64,000 nt of DNA, taken from assembly GCA_036362785.1 (NCBI GenBank), contig CP143625.1, positions 1,055,401-1,119,400 on the forward strand, written 5' to 3'. Positions 10,652 through 20,471 of the stretch are shown one piece after another (position 1 is the first letter of the stretch; the number at the start of each line of letters is the position of its first letter). The DNA comes from a beta proteobacterium MWH-UniP1 (GTDB taxonomy: Bacteria > Pseudomonadota > Gammaproteobacteria > Burkholderiales > Burkholderiaceae_A). The position numbers and the translations under genes were made by a program. Below the pieces are notes generated by a model, which saw only the letters and a list, made by a program, of their open reading frames with translations, had not been told where the DNA came from and did no database searches.

Positions 10652-10682
10652 GGCCAGTCCCCGGCGGGAATAGGGGCTGGCC
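10652..10682 (+). other. Strong hairpin between bamA and skp
   Basis: GGCCAG-T-CCCC (10652-10662) pairs with GGGG-CTGGCC (10673-10682). There is no T-run after it, so it is a poor intrinsic terminator. It may stabilise the bamA mRNA end or attenuate read-through into skp. Confidence 0.4.
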
Positions 10683-10747
10683 TATCGGCCTGTCCGGTTT
10701 TCGGGCGGGATTCGTGAGAAAATGGCTGAAAACCTGATTGGAGTTCT

Positions 10748-11269
10748 GTGTTGCCTATGTTCTTGAAGCGTTTGTCTATTGGCGTTGGCTTATCGGCCAT
10801 GGTTTTGTTGGTTGCTCCTGCGTCTGCCCAGGACACCAAGATCGGTTTCGTAAATACCGAGCGCATCTTGCGTGAGTCCGCCCCCGCAAAAGCCTCTCAG
10901 CAAAAGCTGGAGCAAGAGTTTGCCAAGCGGGAAAAGGGCATTCAGGAAGCCGCCGCTAAGCTGAAAGAAGCCAGTTCCCGTCTTGAGCGTGACGCAACCG
11001 TTATGCCCGAATCTGAGCGCGTGAAGCGTCAACGCGAGACGGCCGAGCTTGAGCGTGATCTGCAGCGTCGTCAGCGGGAATTTCGCGAAGACCTGAATCA
11101 GCGTCGAAACGAAGAGTTGGCTGGTGTGATCGAGCGCGCGAACCGCGCCATCCGCCAGATTGCGGAAGCTGAGAAGTTCGACATCATCTTCCAAGAGGCC
11201 GTCTATGCCTCGCCACGTATCGACATCACTGAAAAAGTGCTGCGCTCGCTGAATTCAGCGGCGCGTTAA
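10748..11269 (+). CDS. skp: Periplasmic chaperone Skp/OmpH
   Basis: Trimeric periplasmic holdase that carries unfolded outer-membrane proteins to the BAM complex. Length is 173 aa from GTG 10748; ATG 10757 is an alternative start. The signal peptide ends at PASAQD. The mature part starts with the beta core KIGFVNTERILRES, followed by a long Lys/Glu/Arg-rich coiled coil (about residues 50-130) that forms the tentacles, and returns to a strand near FDIIFQEAVYASPRID. Its place between bamA and lpxD is conserved. Confidence 0.94.
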   Translation: MLPMFLKRLSIGVGLSAMVLLVAPASAQDTKIGFVNTERILRESAPAKASQQKLEQEFAKREKGIQEAAAKLKEASSRLERDATVMPESERVKRQRETAELERDLQRRQREFREDLNQRRNEELAGVIERANRAIRQIAEAEKFDIIFQEAVYASPRIDITEKVLRSLNSAAR

Positions 11270-11290
11270 AACGCCTTCCACTGGCATTCA

Positions 11291-12361
11291 ATGGACGCCA
11301 GCCACCATCACTTTGTAACTGCCCAGGAACTCGTTGGGCAGTTCGGTGGCCGGCTCGATGGCGACGCCACCACCAGAATCTGCCGCTTTGCGGGCTTGGC
11401 CAAGGCCCATCTTGGCGACGCCACGTTTCTGGCGAACCCGAAGTATCAAGATCAGCTGGCCAACACCAAGGCAAGCCTGATTATTCTGAAAGACGCCGCT
11501 TCGGCACGCTCGCTTGGGCTGACGGCGGCCCTGATCGAAACGCCCGAGCCCTATCTTTATTTCGCCAAGGCCGCCACCTGGCTATTGGCACGGGCACGCA
11601 GTGAATCCGTTCGAGAGACGGTGATTCACCCCAGTGCCTGTGTCGACCCAAGCGCCAAGATCGGCCAGCGTGTGCGAATTGCGGCGACTGCGGTAATCGG
11701 CGCGAAAAGTGTGATCGGGGATGACTGCGATATTGGCGCAGGCTGTGTGATCGATGAATCCGTGCAGATTGGTGCGGGCTCGGTGCTCTACCCACGGGTC
11801 ACGCTGTATCGCGACACGGTTATTGGTGAACGGGCCATTATTCATAGCGGTGCGGTAATTGGTGCCGATGGCTTTGGCTTTGCGCCAACCGCAGATCGTT
11901 CTTGGGTGAAGATTCCCCAAGTGGGTGGTGTTCGGATTGGTGCCGATGTGGAAATCGGCGCCAACACCACGATTGATCGTGGCACGCTGGATGACACCCG
12001 CATTGGTGACGGTGTGAAACTAGATAATCAAATTCAGGTGGCGCACAACGTGGCCATTGGCGATCACACCGCCATTGCAGCCTGTGTGGGCATTGCCGGC
12101 AGCGCCACCATTGGGGCCCATTGCCAAATTGGCGGGGCAGCGGGGGTGTTGGGTCACCTCACCATTGCCGATGGCACGGTGATCGGGCCCATGAGCCTGG
12201 TGATGTCGAGTATTGAAGCTGCAGACAAATACGTGGGGGTCTATCCCTTGGCCAAACAGGCCGACTGGGAAAAGAGTGCTGCAGCAGTTCGCCGGCTGCC
12301 CGAGCTTCGCCGCCAGGTGCAGCATCTACGCCAATCGCAAGACAGTGACAACGATAAGTAA
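11291..12361 (+). CDS. lpxD: UDP-3-O-acylglucosamine N-acyltransferase
   Basis: Third step of lipid A synthesis: adds a 3-hydroxyacyl chain to the 2-amino group of UDP-3-O-acylglucosamine. Length is 356 aa. It has an N-terminal uridine-binding domain and then a left-handed beta-helix of hexapeptide repeats from about residue 110 to 310. The catalytic His lies in IQVAHNVAIGDH near residue 250, and VIGADGFGFAP is a family signature. The start is 22 bases after the skp stop. Confidence 0.96.
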   Translation: MDASHHHFVTAQELVGQFGGRLDGDATTRICRFAGLAKAHLGDATFLANPKYQDQLANTKASLIILKDAASARSLGLTAALIETPEPYLYFAKAATWLLARARSESVRETVIHPSACVDPSAKIGQRVRIAATAVIGAKSVIGDDCDIGAGCVIDESVQIGAGSVLYPRVTLYRDTVIGERAIIHSGAVIGADGFGFAPTADRSWVKIPQVGGVRIGADVEIGANTTIDRGTLDDTRIGDGVKLDNQIQVAHNVAIGDHTAIAACVGIAGSATIGAHCQIGGAAGVLGHLTIADGTVIGPMSLVMSSIEAADKYVGVYPLAKQADWEKSAAAVRRLPELRRQVQHLRQSQDSDNDK

Positions 12362-12385
12362 GTAAGACCTAAAGGATCAAAGCCA

Positions 12386-12832
12386 ATGGACATTCGTGAA
12401 ATTCTGGACACGCTGCCACACCGTTATCCCTTTTTGCTGGTGGATCGGGTCAATGAAATTGTGCCGGGTGAGCGCATCGTGGCCCAGAAAAATGTGACCA
12501 TGAACGAAGAGTTCTTCAACGGCCACTTTCCCCACTTTCCGGTCATGCCTGGCGTGTTGATTGTGGAAGCCTTGGCCCAGGCCGCAGGCATCTTGTCGTT
12601 TAAGACCATGGGCAGTCAGTCCGACGACAACTCACTTTATTTTTTTGTCGGCATCGATAACTGTCGCTTTAAGCGGCCCGTGGTGCCTGGTGATGTCTTG
12701 ATGTTGCATGTCACGATCGAGCGGCACTCACGTGGCCTGTGGAAGTACAAGTGCCAGGCTATGGTCGATGGTCAGATCGCTGCGGAAGCCGATCTGATGT
12801 GCGCCTTGCGTGACGTACCTGGCAAGGCCTAA
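12386..12832 (+). CDS. fabZ: 3-hydroxyacyl-ACP dehydratase FabZ
   Basis: Hotdog-fold dehydratase of fatty-acid elongation, cytoplasmic. Length is 148 aa. The active-site stretch [20 protein letters not shown] contains the catalytic His and Glu, preceded by [11 protein letters not shown] at the N-terminus. Its position between lpxD and lpxA links fatty-acid supply with lipid A acylation. It has an AAAGGATC ribosome-binding region before ATG 12386. Confidence 0.97.
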   Translation: MDIREILDTLPHRYPFLLVDRVNEIVPGERIVAQKNVTMNEEFFNGHFPHFPVMPGVLIVEALAQAAGILSFKTMGSQSDDNSLYFFVGIDNCRFKRPVVPGDVLMLHVTIERHSRGLWKYKCQAMVDGQIAAEADLMCALRDVPGKA

Positions 12833-12836
12833 GCCC

Positions 12837-13634
12837 ATGGCCAAGATTCACGCGTCTGCCATTGTTGACCCGCAGGCAGAACTGGCCAGCGATGTCACGG
12901 TCGGGCCATTTGCCATTGTGGGTGCTGGCGTTCGTGTTGGTGCGGGCACTGTGATTCATCCTTATGCCCAGGTGGTGGGCAATACCGTGCTGGGCCAACA
13001 CAACACCATTCACTCTCACTGCGTGATTGGTGGGCCACCCCAGGATAAGAAATACAAGGGTGAACCCACCCAGTTAGAAATTGGTGACCACAACACGTTT
13101 CGTGAATGCTGCACGGTCAATCTTGGCACTGTTCAAGACGGTGGCATCACGCGTATTGGGTCGAACAATTGGATCATGGCCTATGTCCACATTGCCCATG
13201 ACTGCCAGGTGGGGTCCAACACCATCATGGCCAACGCTACCCAACTTGCGGGCCATGTGGTGGTGGGCGACTGGGCAATTCTTGGCGGCATCACGGGCGT
13301 GCATCAATTCGTGAAAATCGGGGCCCATGCCATGACGGGCGCGGGCACCACCTTGCTGCAAGATCTGCCGCCCTATGTCATGGCCAACGGTAACCCCGCA
13401 TCGGCCCACGGAATTAACACCGAAGGCTTAAAACGTCGTGGCTTTACCGAAGGCCAGGTGGCAGCACTGCGGCGTGCTTACAAAGTGCTCTACAAATCGG
13501 GCAACACATTGGCTCAGGCCATTGAAAAGCTATCGGATCCAAACGAGATCGGCACGGCCGACGCAACTGATCGCCAGGCAGTCGCACCTTTAATTGAATT
13601 TCTGGGTGCCGCCACGCGGGGCATTGTCCGATAA
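12837..13634 (+). CDS. lpxA: UDP-N-acetylglucosamine acyltransferase
   Basis: First enzyme of lipid A synthesis; transfers 3-hydroxyacyl from ACP to UDP-GlcNAc. The start at ATG 12837 gives MAKIHASAIVDPQAEL (265 aa), four bases after the fabZ stop; the upstream in-frame ATG inside fabZ is rejected. The protein is a trimeric left-handed beta-helix with hexapeptide repeats. The catalytic His is in AYVHIAHDCQVGSNT near residue 125, and the C-terminal part is helical. Confidence 0.97.
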   Translation: MAKIHASAIVDPQAELASDVTVGPFAIVGAGVRVGAGTVIHPYAQVVGNTVLGQHNTIHSHCVIGGPPQDKKYKGEPTQLEIGDHNTFRECCTVNLGTVQDGGITRIGSNNWIMAYVHIAHDCQVGSNTIMANATQLAGHVVVGDWAILGGITGVHQFVKIGAHAMTGAGTTLLQDLPPYVMANGNPASAHGINTEGLKRRGFTEGQVAALRRAYKVLYKSGNTLAQAIEKLSDPNEIGTADATDRQAVAPLIEFLGAATRGIVR

Positions 13635-13641
13635 CGCGGTC

Positions 13642-14826
13642 ATGGGCCAAGCTGAGCAGCTGCCAAAACGCCTGGTAGCAGTCACCGGCGAAGCTTCGGG
13701 TGATTTGATTGCGGCCGATGCACTGGCCCGTGTCATGACGGCCAATCCCGGCCTGGAAGTCGGTGGCATTGGTGGTGAGCGGCTCAAAGCCATTGGCATG
13801 GATTGCTGGTTCACCAGCGACGATCTTGCCGTGCGGGGCTATGTCGAGGCACTCTCAAAAATCGTGCACATTTTGTCGGTCCGCTACTGGCTCTTGGAAT
13901 ACATCGATAAGTGGAAGCCACAGGTTTATCTGGGCGTGGATGCACCGGACTTTAATCTGGGGGTCGAGGCCCGCGTCCGCAAAAAAGGAGTCCGCACGGT
14001 TCACCTGATCAGCCCATCGATCTGGGCATGGCGGCCAGAACGGATTTTGAAGATTCAAAAGGCGGTGGATCACATGCTGTGCATCTTTCCGTTTGAGCCC
14101 GACTGCTACAAGGGTACCGGTGTGCAGGCGACTTATGTCGGCCACCCGATTGCCGATCTGATCCCGCTGGTTCCCGACCAGCAGGCAGCACGACACAAAT
14201 TAAATCTTTCACTGGATAAGCCGGTGATTGCGGTGTTGCCGGGCTCACGTGCGGGAGAACTCCGTCATAACGGAAGCGCGTTTTTCAAGGCGGCGGCCAT
14301 GCTCTGCGCGCGAGCCACTGTTGTGATTCCGGCATCGTCTCAGGCCATGGCCAAACGCATTGAACAGCACCCAGGCTTTCAGCAGGCGCAGGCCGCAGGT
14401 GTGCGGCTGATTCAGCAAGATGGTGGCGACCCGGTGTCCCATTTGGTGATGGCGGCCTGTGATGTGGCCTTGGTGGCCAGCGGCACCGCAACACTGGAAA
14501 CCGCCTTGTTTAAAAAGCCAATGGTCATTGCCTATCGTGTGCCGTCGTTAACCTACACGCTCATGAAACGCCGGGCTCTCATTCAAGACATTGGTCTGCC
14601 CAATATCTTGCTGGGCCGCCGCGCTGTTCCCGAACTGATTCAAGAGCAGGTCACACCAGACAATCTTGTCAGGGCTGTGTTGGACTGGCTGGATCAGCCT
14701 GCACGCGTGGCGGAATTAACCGAAGCTTTTTCTGGCCTGCACCATCAGCTGCGACAAAACGCCGCCCAGAAAATCGCCGACATCTTGACCATGGAGTTGG
14801 CACGCGGGAAAGGTGCGCTAGCGTGA
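13642..14826 (+). CDS. lpxB: Lipid-A-disaccharide synthase
   Basis: GT19 glycosyltransferase joining lipid X and UDP-2,3-diacylglucosamine at the inner membrane. The start chosen is ATG 13642 (394 aa), seven bases after the lpxA stop; an in-frame start at 13594 would overlap lpxA by 41 bases. Signatures are [45 protein letters not shown] and the C-terminal [18 protein letters not shown]. Its stop overlaps the rnhB start (GTGA). Confidence 0.96.
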   Translation: MGQAEQLPKRLVAVTGEASGDLIAADALARVMTANPGLEVGGIGGERLKAIGMDCWFTSDDLAVRGYVEALSKIVHILSVRYWLLEYIDKWKPQVYLGVDAPDFNLGVEARVRKKGVRTVHLISPSIWAWRPERILKIQKAVDHMLCIFPFEPDCYKGTGVQATYVGHPIADLIPLVPDQQAARHKLNLSLDKPVIAVLPGSRAGELRHNGSAFFKAAAMLCARATVVIPASSQAMAKRIEQHPGFQQAQAAGVRLIQQDGGDPVSHLVMAACDVALVASGTATLETALFKKPMVIAYRVPSLTYTLMKRRALIQDIGLPNILLGRRAVPELIQEQVTPDNLVRAVLDWLDQPARVAELTEAFSGLHHQLRQNAAQKIADILTMELARGKGALA

Positions 14827-15461
14827 TTGTTGGCGTGGATGAAGCAGGCCGCGGCCCACTTGCTGGGCCGGTTTGTGCCGCTGCGGTGATCTTGGGTGCC
14901 GATCATGGCCTGGTGGGCCTGGCCGATTCAAAAGTCTTGTCAGAAAAAAAACGTGAACAGCTTGCCCCCAAAATTCAGGCCGACAGTCTGGCCTGGGGCA
15001 TTGGCTGGGCCAGTGTGGAAGAGATTGATCAGATCGATATTCTGCGGGCCACCTTTTTGGCCATGGCCCGTGCGGTGGAGTGCTGTTTGCAACGGCTTGC
15101 GTCATCTCAGCCTGTGATTGATCCCAGATCTTTAGAAGTTCAGGTCGATGGCAATCGATCACCGGGTGATTTTCAGGGGCCATGGCATTGGCCTTATGCC
15201 ACCCAGACCATTGTCAAAGGCGATCAAAAGGTGGCGGAGATCTCTGCAGCATCGATTCTTGCTAAGACGGCCCGCGATGCGGAGATGCGCCGGCTGCACG
15301 AGGTCTATCCGGCCTATGGGTTTGCCCAGCATGCAGGCTATGGCACGGCAGCCCATCTTCAGGCACTGCAAGAGCATGGCGTGACACCCGTTCACCGAAG
15401 AAGCTTTGCGCCAGTGGCGCGTGCCTTAGAAAAAATGCAGGGCCAAGATCATGCCCACTAA
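14823..15461 (+). CDS. rnhB: Ribonuclease HII
   Basis: Cuts RNA in RNA/DNA hybrids and removes misincorporated ribonucleotides. Length is 212 aa, starting at GTG 14823. The acidic active-site motif [13 protein letters not shown] lies at the very N-terminus, followed by [11 protein letters not shown] and [17 protein letters not shown]. The C-terminal segment [17 protein letters not shown] is typical. It overlaps lpxB by 4 and the next gene by 11 bases, so the three are likely co-translated. Confidence 0.96.
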   Translation: MIVGVDEAGRGPLAGPVCAAAVILGADHGLVGLADSKVLSEKKREQLAPKIQADSLAWGIGWASVEEIDQIDILRATFLAMARAVECCLQRLASSQPVIDPRSLEVQVDGNRSPGDFQGPWHWPYATQTIVKGDQKVAEISAASILAKTARDAEMRRLHEVYPAYGFAQHAGYGTAAHLQALQEHGVTPVHRRSFAPVARALEKMQGQDHAH

Positions 15462-16326
15462 ATCCATTGAATCGCGACACAACGCGGCCTTTAAACTTTT
15501 AAAAGACATCACCGCTGGTGGCCGTGTGCGACGCGCGCACCATGCCGCGTGGTTAGAGGGGTCACGGCTATGCCGCAGTTATGTGGAAGCGCAACAGGGC
15601 CGATCCAATCCCGGCAGTGGCGCGATTTCAGACCAGGCCGAGATTCGTGAACCGATTCTGGTGATCTCAAGCGAGAGTCGTCTGGATATGATTGACCACG
15701 AGATTGTTGCGGCCTGCGCGGCCACGTGGCTTTTAGATGCCAAGCTTTTTGCCGAGATCTCGCAGGTCGAAACATCTGCTGGCTGGGGCATGGTGGTACC
15801 GGTGTCGGCGTTTGCTCAGGGCGTCACCGAAACGCAAGTGGGTACGAAAAAATCGGCGGGGCAGGGCGATGTAGTGATTCTTGATCGCCTGCAAGACCCG
15901 GGAAATGCGGGGTCGATTCTGCGATCGGCAGCCGCATCGGGCGTGACCGAGGTCTGGTCCATTACGGGCACGGTCGATCTTTATGCACCCAAGGTGTTGC
16001 GCGCGGCGATGGGGGCCCACTTTGCCTTGCGTATTACAGAACTGTTGAGCACCGAGGCCGCGGTACTTCGGGCAGCCGATCAGGGGCTTTCACTTTTGGC
16101 CACTGCCAATTCACAGGCTGCGGTATCGCTTTATGAAAACCGCCTGCCGCTGGAGTCTGCTGTGGCCTGGGTGTTTGGCCAAGAGGGCGATGGCGTGTCG
16201 GCGGAATTACTGACCCGCTCACAAACCGTGGTGATCCCGCAGTCACCGCGAGTCGAATCCTTAAATGTGGCCGCTGCAGCCAGCGTCTGCCTGTTTGAAA
16301 CCCTGCGGCGCAAGCGACTCGTTTAA
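15451..16326 (+). CDS. SpoU/TrmH-family RNA 2'-O-methyltransferase
   Basis: Knotted SPOUT-class methyltransferase acting on rRNA or tRNA ribose. The 291 aa protein has an N-terminal L30e-like RNA-binding domain (about residues 1-115) and the catalytic domain behind it. The three family motifs are visible: [32 protein letters not shown] and [19 protein letters not shown]. The exact target nucleotide cannot be read from sequence; RlmB-like activity is one option. It overlaps rnhB by 11 bases and converges on ppsR with a 4-base overlap. Confidence 0.9.
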   Translation: MPTKSIESRHNAAFKLLKDITAGGRVRRAHHAAWLEGSRLCRSYVEAQQGRSNPGSGAISDQAEIREPILVISSESRLDMIDHEIVAACAATWLLDAKLFAEISQVETSAGWGMVVPVSAFAQGVTETQVGTKKSAGQGDVVILDRLQDPGNAGSILRSAAASGVTEVWSITGTVDLYAPKVLRAAMGAHFALRITELLSTEAAVLRAADQGLSLLATANSQAAVSLYENRLPLESAVAWVFGQEGDGVSAELLTRSQTVVIPQSPRVESLNVAAAASVCLFETLRRKRLV

Positions 16327-17189
16327 CGAACGTGGTTGAGCTTGGTCAGAATGGTGGTGGCGATTTCTTCAATCGATTTGGTGGTGGTGGATAACCAGCT
16401 GATCGCCTCACGTTTCATCATGGCTTCTGCAGAAGAAACTTCCATGCGGCAGTTTTCAATCGATGCGTACTTCGATCCAGGCCGGCGTTCATTGCGAATC
16501 TGAGAGAGCCGATCGGGATCAATCGTCAGTCCAAAGAGCTTGGACTTAAAGGGCTTCACGGTCGAGGGCAGTTCGTTGCGCTCGAAGTCTTCCGGGATCA
16601 ACGGGCAGTTGGCCACTTTTAAACCGTACTGCATGGCCAGATAAAGGCTGGTGGGTGTTTTGCCACTGCGCGAAACGCCCACCAAAATGACATCGGACTC
16701 TTGCAGGTTTTTAATCGACTGGCCATCGTCATGGGCCAGCGAAAAATTGATCGCCTCGATCCGGCTTTTATAGGCGTCGGTATCCGTGGCGTGATGAAAG
16801 CGGCCAATGGCATGGGTGGACTTCACGCCGAGCTCTCGCTCTAAGGGCTCCACAAAGGTCTGGAACATGTCGAGATGCAGGGCCTCGACTTTTTTGATCC
16901 GCTCCAGAATTTTGGTGTTGACCAGGGTTGAAAACACGATGGGCCGTTTGCCGTCTTCCTGGGCCTGGGTCTCGATCACATTGGCGGCCTGGTCGGCCTT
17001 TTCGATCGAATCGACAAAAGGCAGGCGGCGAAGCCGAAATTTCAGCTTGTCGAACTGGGCCAGGATCGATGACCCAAAGGTCTCGGCCGTGATGCCGGTG
17101 CCATCCGAGACGAAAAACACCGTTCTGCCGGCAAGTGTGACCTCGCTGTCAGACTCCTGGCGGGCCGATAGGGCGGAATAGGGTGGCAT
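16323..17189 (-). CDS. ppsR: PEP synthase regulatory protein (bifunctional kinase/pyrophosphorylase)
   Basis: DUF299 enzyme that switches PEP synthase off by ADP-dependent phosphorylation next to its catalytic His and on again by Pi-dependent dephosphorylation. Length is 288 aa. The N-terminal signature reads VFFVSDGTGITAET, and the P-loop near residue 170 reads VGVSRSGKTPTSLYLA. It is divergent from ppsA with a 70-base gap, the expected partner arrangement. Confidence 0.95.
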   Translation of the reverse strand: MPPYSALSARQESDSEVTLAGRTVFFVSDGTGITAETFGSSILAQFDKLKFRLRRLPFVDSIEKADQAANVIETQAQEDGKRPIVFSTLVNTKILERIKKVEALHLDMFQTFVEPLERELGVKSTHAIGRFHHATDTDAYKSRIEAINFSLAHDDGQSIKNLQESDVILVGVSRSGKTPTSLYLAMQYGLKVANCPLIPEDFERNELPSTVKPFKSKLFGLTIDPDRLSQIRNERRPGSKYASIENCRMEVSSAEAMMKREAISWLSTTTKSIEEIATTILTKLNHVR

Positions 17190-17259
17190 GGGGCCTTTTG
17201 AAAAGACTGGGTAAAATTCAGAAGTCGCGTAGTCCCCATTATCTATTTAGGTGGCATTA

Positions 17260-19665
17260 ATGAACAAATCCGCCCAGCCCTGGGTAGTCCCTTTCCAAGA
17301 ACTCCGTATGACCGACGTGGATTCGGTCGGCGGCAAGAATTCTTCCCTTGGGGAAATGATTTCCCAGCTTGCCGCTGCTGGCGTGCGGGTGCCCGGGGGC
17401 TTTGCCACCACGGCTGCCGCGTTTCGGGCGTTTCTGGATTACGGCGGCCTGCGCGAGCGGATTAATCAGCGGCTCGATACCCTGGATGTCGAAGACGTTC
17501 GGGCCCTGGCCCAATGCGGCGAGGAAATCCGCCGCTGGGTGGTGGAGACCCCATTGCCCCCAGAGTTAGAAGCACAGATTAAGGACCATTACGCCAAGAT
17601 GATTCAAGACAGCCCCGGCATTTCGGTGGCCGTCCGTTCTTCGGCCACCGCCGAAGATCTGCCGGATGCATCTTTTGCCGGCCAACAGGAAACATTTCTT
17701 AATGTGGTGGGCATTGACGACGTGCTCGATAAGATCAAGCACGTGTTTGCATCGCTTTACAACGACCGTGCCATTAGCTACCGCGTGCACAAGGGCTTTG
17801 CCCACGCCGATGTGGCCCTGTCGGCCGGTATTCAGCGCATGGTCCGCTCGGACTTGGGCGCGGCTGGCGTGATGTTCACCATGGACACCGAGTCTGGCTT
17901 TAACGATGTGGTCTTTATCACCAGCTCTTATGGTCTTGGTGAAACCGTGGTGCAGGGCGCGGTGAACCCTGATGAGTTTTATGTGCATAAGCCCATGCTC
18001 GCTGCGGGCAAGTCTGCGGTGATTCGCCGGCAGATTGGCAGCAAGCTGATCAAGATGACCTTTGCCACCGATGCGGAACGCAAGTCCACGGGCAAGGCGG
18101 TGAAGACAGTGGATGTGGCCGATGCCGATCGCCACCGTTATTCATTGACCAATGAGCAGGTGACCGAACTTGCCCGCTATGCACTGATTATCGAAAAGCA
18201 TTACCAGCGCCCCATGGATATCGAGTGGGGCTTAGACGGCAATGACGGCAAGCTCTACATCTTGCAGGCCCGCCCCGAGACCGTGAAGTCGCAGCAGAAA
18301 AACGGCGACGCACAGCAGAAATTTAAGCTCAAGGCCACCGGCCATGTATTGGCTCAGGGCCGTGCCATTGGTCAGAAGGTTGGTGCCGGTGTTGTGCGTG
18401 TGATTGAAGATGCCCGTGAGATGGAACGTGTGCAGCCCGGTGATGTGCTGGTCACTGACATGACCGACCCCAACTGGGAACCGGTCATGAAGCGGGCATC
18501 AGCCATTGTGACCAATCGTGGCGGTCGTACCTGCCACGCGGCCATTATTGCCCGTGAGCTGGGTATTCCTGCAGTCGTGGGCTGTGGTGATGCGACCGAC
18601 CATGTGAAAGACGGCCAGCAGGTCACGGTGTCTTGCGCGGAAGGCGATACCGGCAAGATCTACGAAGGATTATTGGAAACGGAAGTCACCACCGTGCACG
18701 TGGGCGAAATGCCCAAGGTGCCCGTGAAGATCATGATGAACGTGGGCAACCCGCAGTTGGCCTTTGAATTCCAGTCGATTCCCAATGCGGGGGTGGGCCT
18801 GGCCCGTTTGGAATTCATCATCAACAACAACATTGGCGTTCACCCCAAGGCGATTTTGGACTTCCCGAACGTTGATGCCGACTTGAAAAACGCAGTGGAA
18901 AAAGTGTCGCGTGGCCATGCATCGCCGCGTGATTTCTTTATCGACAAACTGGCTGAAGGCGTGGCCACGATTGCAGCGGCCTTCTGGCCAAAGCCGGTGA
19001 TTGTTCGCCTGTCCGACTTCAAGTCCAATGAGTATCGCAAACTGATTGGTGGTTCACGTTACGAGCCCGAGGAAGAAAACCCAATGCTGGGCTTTCGCGG
19101 CGCCTCGCGTTATCTGGCCAAAGATTTCGAAGACTGCTTCGAGATGGAATGTATCGCCATGCGTCGTGTGCGTGAAGACATGGGCCTAACCAATGTGGAG
19201 CTCATGGTGCCCTTCGTGCGCACGGTTGCTGAGGCCAGGGGCGTGGAAGAGCTGCTCGCGAAATATGGTTTGAAGCGTGGCAGTGGCGCTGATAAAAATG
19301 GCCAAGGTGGCATGCGGCTGATCATGATGTGCGAGCTGCCGTCCAATGCATTGCTGGCTGATGCGTTCTTAAAGCACTTTGATGGTTTCTCGATCGGTTC
19401 AAACGATCTGACGCAGCTCACGCTGGGGCTTGATCGTGATTCTGGTCTGGTGGCCGACAAGTTTGACGAGCGTGACCCAGCAGTAAAGGCACTGCTTAAG
19501 ATGGCGATTGATGCCTGCAACCGGGCTGGCAAATATGTCGGCATCTGTGGCCAGGGCCCATCGGATCACCCGGATCTGGCCCACTGGCTGATGGATATCG
19601 GGATTCAGTCGATCTCGCTGAATCCGGATACCGTGGTTGATACCTGGAATTCGCTCGCTAAATAG
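17260..19665 (+). CDS. ppsA: Phosphoenolpyruvate synthase (pyruvate, water dikinase)
   Basis: Makes PEP from pyruvate and ATP for gluconeogenesis. The start at ATG 17260 gives [12 protein letters not shown] (801 aa); an in-frame GTG at 17251 is an alternative. Domains are N-terminal ATP-grasp-like ([20 protein letters not shown]), the swivelling phospho-His domain with catalytic His in [20 protein letters not shown] (about residue 425), and the C-terminal PEP-binding barrel with [20 protein letters not shown] and the catalytic Cys in [12 protein letters not shown]. It is regulated by the divergent ppsR. Confidence 0.97.
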   Translation: MNKSAQPWVVPFQELRMTDVDSVGGKNSSLGEMISQLAAAGVRVPGGFATTAAAFRAFLDYGGLRERINQRLDTLDVEDVRALAQCGEEIRRWVVETPLPPELEAQIKDHYAKMIQDSPGISVAVRSSATAEDLPDASFAGQQETFLNVVGIDDVLDKIKHVFASLYNDRAISYRVHKGFAHADVALSAGIQRMVRSDLGAAGVMFTMDTESGFNDVVFITSSYGLGETVVQGAVNPDEFYVHKPMLAAGKSAVIRRQIGSKLIKMTFATDAERKSTGKAVKTVDVADADRHRYSLTNEQVTELARYALIIEKHYQRPMDIEWGLDGNDGKLYILQARPETVKSQQKNGDAQQKFKLKATGHVLAQGRAIGQKVGAGVVRVIEDAREMERVQPGDVLVTDMTDPNWEPVMKRASAIVTNRGGRTCHAAIIARELGIPAVVGCGDATDHVKDGQQVTVSCAEGDTGKIYEGLLETEVTTVHVGEMPKVPVKIMMNVGNPQLAFEFQSIPNAGVGLARLEFIINNNIGVHPKAILDFPNVDADLKNAVEKVSRGHASPRDFFIDKLAEGVATIAAAFWPKPVIVRLSDFKSNEYRKLIGGSRYEPEEENPMLGFRGASRYLAKDFEDCFEMECIAMRRVREDMGLTNVELMVPFVRTVAEARGVEELLAKYGLKRGSGADKNGQGGMRLIMMCELPSNALLADAFLKHFDGFSIGSNDLTQLTLGLDRDSGLVADKFDERDPAVKALLKMAIDACNRAGKYVGICGQGPSDHPDLAHWLMDIGIQSISLNPDTVVDTWNSLAK

Positions 19666-19689
19666 CGGTTCGTCTAGCGATTCGTCGGC

Positions 19690-19759
19690 GGTCGGCCTGT
19701 CATCGGGCCTACCCCGGCTCCAAGCGTTCGCCGGGTTCAGATCCCGATGCCTTCCGACC
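19690..19759 (+). repeat. 70-bp structured element, copy 1 (inverted partner at 20472-20541)
   Basis: The element begins GGTCGG and ends CCGACC, so its own ends pair. Inside it CATCGGG pairs with CCCGATG and CCCGGC pairs with GCCGGG, giving a long three-step hairpin with loop TCCAAGCGTTC. The reverse complement of 20472-20541 matches it over 70 bases with only three mismatches. It starts 24 bases after the ppsA stop, so it may also act as a transcript end. Confidence 0.9.
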
Positions 19760-19879
19760 AGTGTTACCTGAGCGATTAATTCCTAGGCCGGTCGGGCTTT
19801 GGAAGCCCCTTCGTTACATCCAGTGCATGTGTTCTAGCCCCTCTGGCTAATTGAGGGCAGCGGCGGCGGCTCCGACAAT

Positions 19880-19933
19880 TCCCAACTTACTGCTTGGGAT
19901 TGCAATATGCATAAAATAGGTATACCTTGGTAT
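19880..19933. promoter_or_regulatory. Candidate brnTA promoter/operator with nested palindromes
   Basis: TCCCAA (19880-19885) and TTGGGA (19894-19899) form an inverted repeat. A CATAAAAT -10-like stretch (19910-19917) follows, then GGTATACC (19919-19926, a perfect palindrome) overlapping ATACC-TT-GGTAT (19922-19933), which runs into the brnT ATG. BrnA-type antitoxins with ribbon-helix-helix folds bind such sites to autoregulate. The site is inferred from symmetry and position. Confidence 0.45.
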
Positions 19934-20222
19934 GGCGATTGAATTCGATCCTGCCAAACCCGCTGAAAACTTGCGTAAACATGGGGTCGCATTTCCGGAC
20001 GTAGAGGCAGCTTTTTATGACGACTATGCCCAGACGATCGAAGACCCGGATGCGGTGGGCGAACAACGATTTTTAACGCTCGCAATGGATAGCCTGAACC
20101 GCGTTTTGGTCATATGTTTTACTGAACGCGATGACAACATTCGGATCATTTCGGCGCGAAAAGCCAGCAATGCAGAAGCGAGAACCTACGATGAGAAAAG
20201 ATTACGACTTCAGCAACGCTAA
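19932..20222 (+). CDS. brnT: BrnT-family toxin
   Basis: RelE-fold ribonuclease toxin of a type II toxin-antitoxin system. Length is 96 aa, with the family's N-terminal EFDPAKPAENLRKHGVAFPD, central RFLTLAMDSLNRVLVICFTER and C-terminal IRIISARKASNAEARTYDE. The last 32 bases overlap brnA. The pair sits between ppsA and smpB and is flanked by two inverted 70-bp repeats, which suggests that it was acquired as a cassette. Confidence 0.9.
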   Translation: MAIEFDPAKPAENLRKHGVAFPDVEAAFYDDYAQTIEDPDAVGEQRFLTLAMDSLNRVLVICFTERDDNIRIISARKASNAEARTYDEKRLRLQQR

Positions 20223-20451
20223 ATCTGGCCCAGTGGTCAGCGGGGGAGGTAAAACCCGTCTAACCATCATGCTGGATAACGACGTCATTGCTGCATTTCG
20301 ATCGCGTGCGGAAAAGTCTGGGAAGGGCTATCAAACCTTGATTAACGATGCGCTGCGTAGCGTCATTGATCCGAAGTCTGCACCGGTGACCGAGGCAACT
20401 GTTGAGCGGGTGGTTCTTCGGGCTATTCGGGCGGCAGCTCGGTCGGGCTAA
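20191..20451 (+). CDS. brnA: BrnA-family antitoxin
   Basis: Ribbon-helix-helix antitoxin that neutralises BrnT and represses the operon. The start at ATG 20191 (86 aa, MRKDYDFSNAKSGPVVSGGG) fits the family; a longer in-frame start at 20131 lies deep inside brnT and is rejected. The DNA-binding part is TRLTIMLDNDVIAAFRSRAE followed by GKGYQTLINDALRSVI, typical of CopG-like RHH proteins. Overlap with brnT implies coupled translation, with toxin first as is usual for brnTA. Confidence 0.9.
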   Translation: MRKDYDFSNAKSGPVVSGGGKTRLTIMLDNDVIAAFRSRAEKSGKGYQTLINDALRSVIDPKSAPVTEATVERVVLRAIRAAARSG

Positions 20452-20471
20452 AGGTTTCCTTCGCACACTGT

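Noticed and set aside
19728-19752. tRNA-like T-arm (CGGG-TTCAGAT-CCCG) in the 70-bp element
   Set aside because: The T-loop has G instead of the invariant A58, and no acceptor, D or anticodon arms fit around it.
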